Shown piece by piece: positions 25,626-33,988 of a stretch of DNA of 64,000 bases. Under the pieces are notes generated by a model. That model did not search any database. It was not told where the DNA came from and saw only the letters and a program-made list of their open reading frames with translations. The stretch spans positions 186,001 through 250,000 of the forward strand of contig NZ_JOFH01000003.1 of assembly GCF_000721235.1 (NCBI RefSeq). The letters are read 5' to 3'. This DNA comes from Streptomyces olivaceus. Its GTDB lineage: Bacteria; Actinomycetota; Actinomycetes; Streptomycetales; Streptomycetaceae. Numbering within the stretch: the first letter of the stretch is position 1; each line of letters starts with the position of its first letter. A program made the position numbers and the translations under genes.

Positions 25626-27014
25626 TCAGCCGAGCGGGCCGGAGCCGTGCCCGGCGCCGGTACCCGTTCCGTCGTCGGAACCGGAACCGGAACCAGAACC
25701 GGAGACGGCGCCGACCGTGCCGGTGCTGTCGCCCGCGTCGTCGCCGGGCTGCTCGTCGCCGGGCTGCTCGTCGCCGGGCTGCTCGTCGCCGGCACCGGCA
25801 TCGCCGCCCCCGGCTCCGCCGGCCTCGTCACCGCCGGCGCCGGCCCCTCCGGCCACCTCGCCGCCGGGCTGCTCCCCGGCGCCGTCGCCCGCGCCGTCGC
25901 CGAGGGTGGCGCCGACCGCCTCCAGGGCGGTGGTGACCTGCTGGAAGAACGTCTCGCCGCCGGCCGTGCAGTCGCCGCTGCCGCCGGACGTCAGCCCGAT
26001 CGCCAGGCCGTCCTGCGTGAACAGGGAGCCGCCGCTGTCGCCGGGCTCGGCGCAGACGTCGGTCTGTATGAGGCCGCTGACCGTGCCCTCCGGGTAGTTG
26101 ACGGTGGCGTCCAGGCCGAGGACCTGGCCGTCGGCCAGCCCGGTCGTACTGCCCATGCGGAAGACCTGCTCGCCGACGGTCGCCTCCGCGGCCCCGGAGA
26201 TCTGCAGGGTCTGGTCGCCGAGGTTGACCTCGCTGGGGGCCTCGGTCGCCGGGTCGTCGTACGTGACGAGCGCGAAGTCGCCCTCGCCGGGGAAGACCGC
26301 CTGGTCGACGGTGCCGATCGGCTGCCCGTCCTGGGCGTCGGACCACGCGTCGGCCGCGACGCCGCAGTGCCCGGCCGTCAGGAAGGCCGGGGAACCGTCC
26401 CCCGCGGTGACGTTGAAGCCGAGCGAGCAGCGCGCGCCGCCGCCGAAGATGGCGTCGCCGCCCGACACGAAGGTCTTGAAGGTGCCCGCGGACTTCTCCA
26501 GCGTCGCCATGCCGGAGCCGAGGCGGCCGACCGTGGACTCAAGCCGGTCCCACTTCTCGCCGGTGACGGTGCTGTCGGCGGTCACCAGGATCTTGTTGGT
26601 GCGCGGGTCGATCGCCCACGAGGTGCCGGGGATGGTCGCCTCGGACTTCAGTGTCTGCGCGCCGCCGTGCAACTCGGTCATGCTGTTGTCGACCTCGCGG
26701 ATCTCCGCGCCCGCCCGCTGGGCCCGCACCGCGACCTGGTCGTCGTCACCGGGGACGACGTTCACGACGAGCCGCTGCGCACCGGCGTCGTAGTACGAGC
26801 CGGCGAAGGCGTCGCCGAGCTGGCCGGCGAGCTGCGAGGCGAGGTCCGAGGCGTCCGCCGCCTTGAGGGTCCGCGGGGCCGCGGCGGCGTCGTGTGAACC
26901 GCCGCCGTCCTGCGAGGCGTTGGCGTTCGGCAGGAGGATGGCGGCCGCGCCGAGCGCCACCACACCGCCCGCGGCCATCGCGGCCTTGCGCTTCGGAATT
27001 CGCTTGTGACTCAA
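25626..27014 (-). CDS. secreted S1 family streptogrisin-like protease
   Basis: A 462-residue protein. Signal peptide to about 34 (ANASQD), pro-region to about 185, then a trypsin-fold domain with His216 (TAGHC), Asp246 (GDFALV) and Ser327 (PGDSGGS). A disordered Gly/Asp/Glu tail (370-462) includes three GDEQP repeats encoded by 15-bp tandem DNA. There is no C-terminal membrane helix. The TTG start is supported by AGGAGG nine bases upstream, and no other start fits the signal peptide. It is a paralogue of the membrane-anchored protease at 11296. Confidence 0.93.
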   Translation of the reverse strand: MSHKRIPKRKAAMAAGGVVALGAAAILLPNANASQDGGGSHDAAAAPRTLKAADASDLASQLAGQLGDAFAGSYYDAGAQRLVVNVVPGDDDQVAVRAQRAGAEIREVDNSMTELHGGAQTLKSEATIPGTSWAIDPRTNKILVTADSTVTGEKWDRLESTVGRLGSGMATLEKSAGTFKTFVSGGDAIFGGGARCSLGFNVTAGDGSPAFLTAGHCGVAADAWSDAQDGQPIGTVDQAVFPGEGDFALVTYDDPATEAPSEVNLGDQTLQISGAAEATVGEQVFRMGSTTGLADGQVLGLDATVNYPEGTVSGLIQTDVCAEPGDSGGSLFTQDGLAIGLTSGGSGDCTAGGETFFQQVTTALEAVGATLGDGAGDGAGEQPGGEVAGGAGAGGDEAGGAGGGDAGAGDEQPGDEQPGDEQPGDDAGDSTGTVGAVSGSGSGSGSDDGTGTGAGHGSGPLG

Positions 27015-27622
27015 CCTACTCGACCTCCTGGGGCCGGTGGACCGTGCCACCGGCCCGGCTGCTGTTGGGGGCGCCTTGACGGCTGTTGGTACGCACGGAC
27101 CGCGCGGTGCGTTCAGACCGGCCCCTCCCCCGCACCCGGGACCGCTCCCCGCACACCCCCACCACTCGCCACTCCCCGTGTCCGGCCGGCGACCCGGCGT
27201 ACTGATCCTGGGGCGGAATCGGCGCTTCAGTGAATCTGCACATCGAATGCCCAGCCCGGTCATCCTCGTTGGCGGATCTGCACAACCCGCCACCGGCCGG
27301 TACGTCTTTGGGGCGGGAGTGCCCCAATCGGCCGGGGCGCGGCAAGGGGGGCGTCCGGGCCGATGTCGCGCACGGTGTGAAGAAGTCGCCCCGAAGGCGT
27401 GCCCGGCCCTGCACCGTTGGGCGCGTCGGCGTTGCAAGTCCCCTGGTGGGAGGGGGTGATTGATTGGAAGCCCGGACGGCACGCGTGCTTTGATCCATCG
27501 CACCGCGGAGGCCGGGGACGCTCCGGAAACGGGCGCCCGGTGTCCGCGGTCGCGGCCGTCATCTGTCCCCAGAGGGGGCCGCTCCCCCCTTGTGAAATGG
27601 CTATACGAAGGGAAGTTCCCAC
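27015..27622. other. 608-bp intergenic region
   Basis: It lies between the divergent protease and bacteriocin-type precursor genes and so should hold both promoters. No gene is credible. I see a symmetric TTGGGGC-N6-GCCCCAA element (27308-27327) and a related pair of ATCTGCACA words near 27234 and 27283. I cannot assign a -10/-35 with confidence. Confidence 0.6.
27308..27327. promoter_or_regulatory. perfect 7-bp inverted repeat, candidate operator
   Basis: TTGGGGC and GCCCCAA are separated by GGGAGT. It sits between the divergent protease and export-peptide genes, about 300 bases from each, with a CCGG pair just outside. Confidence 0.45.
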
Positions 27623-27838
27623 ATGAACTCCATCCCCCAGGTTGAGACCACCGAGATCTCCGACGCCGACCTCGACAACGTCTCCGGCGGCCTGAACGTG
27701 AACGCCGTCGGCACCGTCACCGGCCTGGTGGACGGCGTCGCCCCGGTCTCCGGCCTGGTCAACACCGCCGTCGGCACCGTCGAGGGTGTCACCGGTCTGA
27801 ACACCGCCCCGGTCACGGGCCTGGTCGCCGGTCTCTGA
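27623..27838 (+). CDS. double-glycine precursor peptide of an NHLM-type export system
   Basis: A 71-residue precursor. The leader (1-23) reads ...TTEISDADLDNVSGG and ends in the double glycine processed by C39 peptidases. The 48-residue predicted core has no Cys, Lys, Arg or aromatic residue, is rich in Gly and Val, and contains two repeats: NAVGTVTGLVDGVAPVSGLV at 27-46 and TAVGTVEGVTGLNTAPVTGLV-like at 48-68. It is followed by a hairpin and then the HlyD/ABC genes. GAAGGGAAG precedes the ATG. No lanthipeptide or radical-SAM modifying enzyme is nearby. The product's activity is unknown. Confidence 0.82.
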   Translation: MNSIPQVETTEISDADLDNVSGGLNVNAVGTVTGLVDGVAPVSGLVNTAVGTVEGVTGLNTAPVTGLVAGL

Positions 27839-27860
27839 TCGCGCCCTTGCGCCGCTGAGT

Positions 27861-27883
27861 CCCGGAGCCGCCCAGGCTCCGGG
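27861..27883 (+). terminator. hairpin after the precursor gene
   Basis: A perfect 9-bp stem CCCGGAGCC/GGCTCCGGG with a 5-base loop, 22 bases beyond the precursor stop and ahead of the HlyD gene. It probably works as a partial terminator or RNA stabiliser that makes the peptide transcript more abundant than the transporter message. Confidence 0.75.
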
Positions 27884-28017
27884 GCTCTTCGGCCGTTCCA
27901 CCCGACGCCTTCCTTCCGCCAACCCACTCGTCCCACCCGGTCCTCTCGTGCTCACGAGGCTCTTCGGGAGCACGGCGAATCACGGGGAATCACGGGAATC
28001 ACTGGGGTACGTCCGCC

Positions 28018-28824
28018 GTGCAGTTCCGCCAACAGGCCCTCTCCAAGCTCCAGTCGCCGGACGAGCTCGATCTTCCGGTGCGTCTCGCCCGTCCGCAGGG
28101 CTGGCTGGTGCTGTCCGTGACCGTGGTCGCGATGGCCGCCGCGTCCGTGTGGGCGGTGGGCGGCTCGGTGACCTCCACCGTCTCCGCGCCCGCCATCCTC
28201 ACGCACGGCCAGGGCAGTTACCTCCTGCAGAGCCCCGTCTCCGGGCAGGTCACCGCGGTCCTCGCCAGGCCGGGACAGCGGCTGGGCGCCGACGCCCCCG
28301 TACTGAAGGTCCGCACCGCCGACGGCGAGAGCGTGGTCCGCACGGTCGACGCCGGCCGGGTCAGCGCGCTCGCCGCCACCGTCGGCCAGATCATCCAGAC
28401 CGGCGCGAACGTCGCCTCGGTCGAGAAGGTCGCCCACACCGGCGACCCGCTGTACGCCACCGTCTACGTGCCGGCCGACAACGCCGCCGCCGTACCCGCG
28501 AACGCCTCCGTCGACCTGACCGTGCAGTCGGTGCCGACCCAGCAGTACGGCGTCCTGCACGGGAAGGTGAAGTCGGTGGACCGCTCGGCGCAGTCGGCGC
28601 AGACGATCGGCGCGTTCCTGGGGGACAGCCAGCTCGGCGAGCAGTTCACCAAGGACGGCAGGCCGGTGGCCGTGACGGTGCGGCTGACGGCCTCGGAGTC
28701 GACGAAGAGCGGCTACGCGTGGTCGTCGGCGGACGGGCCGCCGTTCGAACTGACCTCCATGACCCTGGCCTCGGGCTCCATCCGCCTGGCCGACCAGCGT
28801 CCCGTCGATTGGCTGCTGCCGTGA
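28018..28824 (+). CDS. NHLM-type HlyD family membrane-fusion protein
   Basis: A 268-residue adaptor. An N-terminal cytoplasmic segment is followed by one membrane helix (about 28-50) and an extracytoplasmic domain with the lipoyl-like hairpin VSAPAILTHGQGSYLLQSPVSGQVTAV. It is smaller than Gram-negative HlyD proteins, as is usual in actinobacteria. The GTG start lies in a short, GC-rich leader. Its stop overlaps the GTG of the C39 ABC gene (GTGA), so they are translationally coupled. Confidence 0.86.
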   Translation: MQFRQQALSKLQSPDELDLPVRLARPQGWLVLSVTVVAMAAASVWAVGGSVTSTVSAPAILTHGQGSYLLQSPVSGQVTAVLARPGQRLGADAPVLKVRTADGESVVRTVDAGRVSALAATVGQIIQTGANVASVEKVAHTGDPLYATVYVPADNAAAVPANASVDLTVQSVPTQQYGVLHGKVKSVDRSAQSAQTIGAFLGDSQLGEQFTKDGRPVAVTVRLTASESTKSGYAWSSADGPPFELTSMTLASGSIRLADQRPVDWLLP

Positions 28825-31043
28825 GTACCGCCCAGGAGACCCGCGGCAGACGCCGCGCCGCCCCGCCCCGGCGCAGCGTGCCGAAGAGCGGCGCGAAGAC
28901 CGTCCGCACCCCCACCGTGCTCCAGATGGAGGCCGTCGAGTGCGGCGCCGCCTCCCTCGCGATGGTGCTCGGCCACTACGGCCGGCACGTTCCGCTGGAG
29001 GAGCTGCGGATCGCCTGCGGCGTCTCCCGCGACGGTTCCCGGGCGAGCAGCCTCCTGAAGGCCGCCCGCAGTTACGGGTTCACCGCCAAGGGCATGCAGA
29101 TGGACCTGGCCGCGCTCGCCGAGGTGGCGACGCCGGCCATCCTGTTCTGGGAGTTCAACCACTACGTCGTCTACGACGGCATGGGCCGCCGGTTCGGGCG
29201 GCGCGGGGTGTTCATCAACGACCCGGGCAAGGGCCGGCGTTTCGTGTCCCTGGAGGACTTCGACGGAAGCTTCACCGGCGTCGTCCTGACCATGGAGCCG
29301 GGCGCGGACTTCACCCGGGGCGGCCGCAGGCCCGGCGTGCTCGGCGCGATGCCGGCCCGGCTGCGGGGCACCGCCGGGACGCTGCCCGCCGCCGTGCTGG
29401 CCAGCCTGCTCCTGGTGGCGGTCGGCGCGGCGGTGCCCGCGCTCAGCCGCACCTACATCGACATGTTCCTGATCGGCGGGCAGACCTCGCTGCTCGGTGT
29501 GCTGTTCGCCTCGATGGCGGCCTGCGTGCTGCTCACGGTCCTGCTCACCTGGCTCCAGCAGGCCAACCTGCTGCACGGCCGCATCATCTCCTCCACCCTC
29601 TCCAGCGCCCGCTTCCTGCGCCATCTGCTGCGGCTGCCGGTGACGTTCTTCTCCCAGCGCAGCCCGGCCGACCTGGTGCAGCGCCTGCAGTCCAACGACG
29701 CCGTCGCCGAGACGCTGGCCCGCGACCTCGCGGCGGCGGGCGTGGACGCGGTCGTGGTCGTCCTGTACGCGGTGCTGCTGTACACGTACGACCCGCAGCT
29801 GACCTTCGTCGGGGTCGGCGTGGCGCTGCTCAACATCCTCGCGATGCGGGTCGTCGTGCGGCTGCGGGCGACCCGTACCGCGAAGCTGCGGGCCGACACG
29901 GCGCGGCTGACGAACACCGCGTACACCGGCCTGCAGCTGATCGAGACGATGAAGGCGACGGGCGGCGAGGACGGCTACTTCCGCAAGTGGGCGGGGCAGC
30001 ACGCCACCACGCTGGAGGAGCAGCAGCGGCTGGGGGTGCCGAGTGCCTGGCTCGGGGTGGTCGCGCCGACCCTGGCGACGCTGAACAGCGGGCTGATCCT
30101 GTGGATCGGCGGCATGCGCGCGGTCGAGGGGCACATCTCGGTCGGGCTGCTGGTCGCCTTCCAGTCGCTGGTGGTCCGTTTCACGGCCCCGCTGACCCGC
30201 CTGAACGGCGTGGCGGGCCGCATCCAGGACTTCGCGGCGGACGTGGCGCGGCTGAAGGACGTGGAGAACTTCCGCACGGACCCGCTCTACGACCGCCCCG
30301 GCGGCCCGGACTCCACCCGCCGGCTGCAGGGGCACGTCGAGCTGCAGAACGTCTCCTTCGGCTACAACCCGCTCGACACACCGCTGCTGACCGGCTTCGA
30401 CCTGACCGTGGGCCCCGGGCAGCAGGTGGCGCTGGTGGGTGGCTCGGGCAGCGGCAAGTCCACGGTGTCCCGGCTGATCTCGGGCCTGTACGCCCCGTGG
30501 GACGGGGTCATCCGCGTCGACGGGCAGCGGCTGGAGGACGTGCCGCGCGGGGCGCTGGCCGCCTCGGTCTCCTTCGTCGACCAGGACGTGTTCCTGTTCG
30601 AGGGCTCGGTGCGCGACAACGTGGCGCTGTGGGACCCGTCGATTCCGGACACCGCGGTGGTGGACGCGCTCAAGGACGCGGCACTGTACGACGTCGTGAT
30701 GCGGCGTCCCGGCGGCATCGGGAGCCCGGTCGAGCAGGACGGCCGCAACTTCTCCGGCGGGCAGCGCCAGCGCCTGGAGATCGCGCGGGCCCTGGTGCGC
30801 CGCCCCAGCATCCTGGTCCTGGACGAGGTGACCAGCGCGCTGGACGCGGAGACGGAGCTGGTGGTCATGGACAACCTGCGCCGGCGCGGCTGCGCCTGCG
30901 TGGTGATCGCGCACCGGCTGAGCACCGTGCGGGACAGCGACGAGATCGTCGTCCTGGAGCACGGCAGCGTCGTGGAGCGCGGACGGCACGAGCAGCTGGT
31001 GGCGCACGGCGGTGCGTACGCGGCGCTGGTCAGGGAGCGGTGA
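28821..31043 (+). CDS. NHLM-type C39 peptidase/permease/ATPase
   Basis: A 740-residue three-domain transporter. The C39 peptidase (about 30-150) has the catalytic Cys41 (QMEAVECGAAS), His114 (NHYVVYDG) and Asp134 (INDPGKG). The transmembrane permease spans about 170-480. The nucleotide-binding domain has GGSGSGKST at 540-548, FSGGQRQRLEIARA, LVLDEVTSALD and the IAHRLSTV switch. It should cut the precursor after GG and export the core across the membrane. The GTG start overlaps the HlyD stop. Confidence 0.93.
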   Translation: MSTAQETRGRRRAAPPRRSVPKSGAKTVRTPTVLQMEAVECGAASLAMVLGHYGRHVPLEELRIACGVSRDGSRASSLLKAARSYGFTAKGMQMDLAALAEVATPAILFWEFNHYVVYDGMGRRFGRRGVFINDPGKGRRFVSLEDFDGSFTGVVLTMEPGADFTRGGRRPGVLGAMPARLRGTAGTLPAAVLASLLLVAVGAAVPALSRTYIDMFLIGGQTSLLGVLFASMAACVLLTVLLTWLQQANLLHGRIISSTLSSARFLRHLLRLPVTFFSQRSPADLVQRLQSNDAVAETLARDLAAAGVDAVVVVLYAVLLYTYDPQLTFVGVGVALLNILAMRVVVRLRATRTAKLRADTARLTNTAYTGLQLIETMKATGGEDGYFRKWAGQHATTLEEQQRLGVPSAWLGVVAPTLATLNSGLILWIGGMRAVEGHISVGLLVAFQSLVVRFTAPLTRLNGVAGRIQDFAADVARLKDVENFRTDPLYDRPGGPDSTRRLQGHVELQNVSFGYNPLDTPLLTGFDLTVGPGQQVALVGGSGSGKSTVSRLISGLYAPWDGVIRVDGQRLEDVPRGALAASVSFVDQDVFLFEGSVRDNVALWDPSIPDTAVVDALKDAALYDVVMRRPGGIGSPVEQDGRNFSGGQRQRLEIARALVRRPSILVLDEVTSALDAETELVVMDNLRRRGCACVVIAHRLSTVRDSDEIVVLEHGSVVERGRHEQLVAHGGAYAALVRER

Positions 31044-31044
31044 G

Positions 31045-33867
31045 ATGACGGCCGTGCACGACGGACAGGGCGACCTCGTCCTCGGGGCGCTCGGCGCGCT
31101 GGGCACGCGGGTGGACTGCGCCGGGCTCAACCGCCTCGACCTGGAGGGGCCGCAGGTGCTGTGGCTGGTGGCGTCCGGCGCGGTCGACCTGTTCGCGGTC
31201 GACGCCGGGGAGCAGGGCCACTGGCACCATCTGGGACGGCTGGAGGCGGGCTCGGCGCTGCTCGGTCCGGTGGCGGGCCCGCAGCACACCCTGGTCGCGC
31301 GTCCGCTGCGGGACTGCGTGGTGCACCGCATCGGGCTGCGCGAGCTGTACCAGCCGGCGCCCACGCAGACGTGGTCGTACGACGAGTACGGCAACCCGCA
31401 GTACGTGCCGCCGACGACGAGCCCGCTGGAGTACGCCCTGGCGCTCGGCGTGGGCCGCGGCCTGACGGTCCTGTTCCAGGCGCCGATGGCCGCGGAACGG
31501 GCGTCCGCGCCCACCGACGACGACGTGTTCTGGATGCAGGTGCCGCCGGGCAGCGTGCAGTACGGGGCGGTGTACGGCGAGGAGGCCGCCGCCGACCTGC
31601 TGATGGACCCGGCGCTGTGGCAGAGCCTGGTCGACCAGCAGTACCGGCTGCTGACGACGCTGGACCGCTGGATCGAGCAGTTGGAGCGCACCCACGAGAC
31701 GCGGACGGCGGCCGGTATCAAGGCGGGTGAGGCCGTGCGCGCGCAGGCCGACCGGACCCTGCTGGCCTCCATCGGGAAGCGGTCGGCGGGGCGCACCACG
31801 GCCGCCGACGCCGACGCCTCGTACGCGGCGTGCCGGCTGGTCGCCCGCGCCGCCGGGATCCCGCTCGCCGAGCCCGTGCGGAGCGGCACGGAGAGCGAGC
31901 GGCTTGATCCGGTCGAGCGGGTCGCCCTCGCCTCGCGGCTGCGGACCCGCACGGTGCGGCTGGAGGACGGCTGGTGGCGGGACGACGTGGGGCCGCTGGT
32001 CGGGCACCGGAGTCTGTCGGGGGCGCCGGTGGCGCTGCTGTGGCGGCGCGGCGGCTATGCGGCCGTGCATCCGGCGACCGGCCGGGAGACGCCGGTGGAG
32101 CGGGACAACGCCGAGGAGTTCGAGCCGAGCGCGGTGATGTTCTACCGGCCGCTGCCGGAGGGCCGGCTCGGTCCGCTCGGGCTGCTGCGGTTCTGCCTGG
32201 CGGGCACCCGCCGGGATCTGACGGGCCTGCTGCTGAGCGGCCTGGTGACGGTGGGGCTCGGCGCGCTGGTGCCGATCGCGACGGGCCGGGTGCTCGGCGA
32301 GTTCGTGCCGACGGCGCAGACCGGGCTGATCGTGCAGGTGTGTCTCGCGGTGATGCTGAGCGGTGTCGTCGCGGCGGCCTTCATGCTGTTGCAGAACCTC
32401 ACCATCCTGCGGCTGGAGGGCCGGGTCGAGGCGACGCTCCAACCGGCCGTGTGGGACCGGCTGCTGAGGCTGCCGACGAAGTTCTTCACCGAGCGCTCGA
32501 CCGGCGAGCTGGCGAGCGCGGCGATGGGCATCAGCGCGATCCGCCGGCTGCTGGCGGGCGTCGGTCCGACGGTGGCCCAGTCGGTGACCGTCGGGGCGAT
32601 GAACCTGGGGCTGCTGCTCTGGTTCAGTGTGCCGATGGCGCTGGCGGCGATCGGCATGCTGGTGGTCGTGGCCGGGGTCTTCCTGGGCCTCGGGCTGTGG
32701 CAGGTGCGCTGGCAGCGGCGGCTGGTCAAGCTCACCAACAAGCTGAACAACCAGGCGTTCCAGACGCTGCGCGGCCTCCCGAAGCTGCGGGTGGCGGCGG
32801 CGGAGAACTACGCCTACGCGGCGTGGGCGGAACGGTTCGCGCACAGCCGCGAGCTGCAGCAGCGGGCCGGGCGGGTCAAGAACCTCAACGCGGTCCTCGG
32901 CGCGGTGTACCTGCCGCTGTGCACGCTGCTGATGTTCATGCTGCTGGCCGGCCCGGCGCGCGGTTCGATGTCGGCGGCGGAGTTCCTGACCTTCAACGCC
33001 TCGGTGACGATGCTGCTGACCTCGGTCACCCAGCTGACCGGCGCGTTCGTGTCGGCGGTGGCGGCGCTGCCGCTGTTCGAGGAGATCCGGCCGGTCCTGG
33101 ACGCGACGCCCGAGGTGCGGACGGCGAGCACCCGGCCGGGGCCGCTGTCGGGGGCGATCGAGGCGCGGCGGCTGTCGTTCCGCTACACCGACGACGGGCC
33201 GCTCGTCCTGGACGACGTGTCCTTCGAGGTGCGGCCCGGCGAGTTCGTGGCGGTCGTCGGTCCCAGCGGCTGCGGCAAGTCGACGCTGCTGCGGCTGCTC
33301 ATCGGCTTCGACCGGCCGCTGTCGGGCAGTGTCCTGTACGACGGCCAGGACCTGGGCGCGCTCGACCAGTCGGCGGTGCGCCGGCAGTGCGGGGTGGTGC
33401 TCCAGCACGCGCAGCCCTTCACCGGCTCGATCCTGGACGTCATCTGCGGCACCGAGCCGTACACGCCCGAGGAGGCGATGGCGGCGGCCGGAATGGCGGG
33501 GCTCGCCGAGGACATCAAGCGGATGCCGATGGGCCTGCACACCATCGTGTCGGGCAGCGGCACGGTCTCGGGGGGCCAGCGGCAGCGGCTGATGATCGCG
33601 CAGGCGCTGATCCGCCGGCCGCGCATCCTGTTCTTCGACGAGGCGACCAGCGCGCTGGACAACGAGACGCAGCGCACGGTGATCGAGTCGACCAAGGCCC
33701 TCAACGCGACCCGTGTCGTGATCGCGCACCGGCTGTCCACGGTGCTCGACGCGGACCGGGTGATCGTGATGGAGGACGGCCGGGTCGCCCAGCAGGGCCC
33801 GCCCGACCGGCTGTTGGCGGACACGGGCGGCCGGCTGCACGAGCTGGTGCGGCGTCAGCTGACCTGA
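31045..33867 (+). CDS. second NHLM-type ABC transporter (no peptidase domain)
   Basis: A 940-residue protein. The first roughly 370 residues are a soluble region with no C39 catalytic residues but with regulatory cyclic-nucleotide-like features (VLWLVASGAVDLFAVD). The six-helix permease is about 380-700. The ATPase has GPSGCGKST at 739-747, VSGGQRQRLMIAQA and LFFDEATSALD. Two ABC genes in tandem are normal for NHLM/NHLP systems; this one probably forms a heterodimer or a separate pump. The ATG follows the previous stop by one base. Confidence 0.9.
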   Translation: MTAVHDGQGDLVLGALGALGTRVDCAGLNRLDLEGPQVLWLVASGAVDLFAVDAGEQGHWHHLGRLEAGSALLGPVAGPQHTLVARPLRDCVVHRIGLRELYQPAPTQTWSYDEYGNPQYVPPTTSPLEYALALGVGRGLTVLFQAPMAAERASAPTDDDVFWMQVPPGSVQYGAVYGEEAAADLLMDPALWQSLVDQQYRLLTTLDRWIEQLERTHETRTAAGIKAGEAVRAQADRTLLASIGKRSAGRTTAADADASYAACRLVARAAGIPLAEPVRSGTESERLDPVERVALASRLRTRTVRLEDGWWRDDVGPLVGHRSLSGAPVALLWRRGGYAAVHPATGRETPVERDNAEEFEPSAVMFYRPLPEGRLGPLGLLRFCLAGTRRDLTGLLLSGLVTVGLGALVPIATGRVLGEFVPTAQTGLIVQVCLAVMLSGVVAAAFMLLQNLTILRLEGRVEATLQPAVWDRLLRLPTKFFTERSTGELASAAMGISAIRRLLAGVGPTVAQSVTVGAMNLGLLLWFSVPMALAAIGMLVVVAGVFLGLGLWQVRWQRRLVKLTNKLNNQAFQTLRGLPKLRVAAAENYAYAAWAERFAHSRELQQRAGRVKNLNAVLGAVYLPLCTLLMFMLLAGPARGSMSAAEFLTFNASVTMLLTSVTQLTGAFVSAVAALPLFEEIRPVLDATPEVRTASTRPGPLSGAIEARRLSFRYTDDGPLVLDDVSFEVRPGEFVAVVGPSGCGKSTLLRLLIGFDRPLSGSVLYDGQDLGALDQSAVRRQCGVVLQHAQPFTGSILDVICGTEPYTPEEAMAAAGMAGLAEDIKRMPMGLHTIVSGSGTVSGGQRQRLMIAQALIRRPRILFFDEATSALDNETQRTVIESTKALNATRVVIAHRLSTVLDADRVIVMEDGRVAQQGPPDRLLADTGGRLHELVRRQLT

Positions 33868-33988
33868 CCGGCCGGACGGCGGGACGCCGGAATCCGAGCC
33901 GCACCGCGCCGGACGGCGGAGCGCCGGGATTCCGGCCGAACCGCCCGGGGCGCGTTGGAGCGGCGCTCAGTTGGGTACCTCGGCCTTC

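Noticed and set aside
27037..27459. 140-codon open frame in the protease/peptide interval
   Set aside because: No ribosome site, no domain, overlaps the protease promoter; composition is not typical of a streptomycete gene.
28713..31952. 1079-codon open frame opposite the NHLM ABC genes
   Set aside because: It covers two well-supported plus-strand ABC genes and has no motif; it is a shadow.
33868..33988. Two GCCGGACGGCGG-rich copies about 37 bases apart after the second NHLM transporter
   Set aside because: A short imperfect repeat in a GC-rich gap; no clear terminator or regulatory role.
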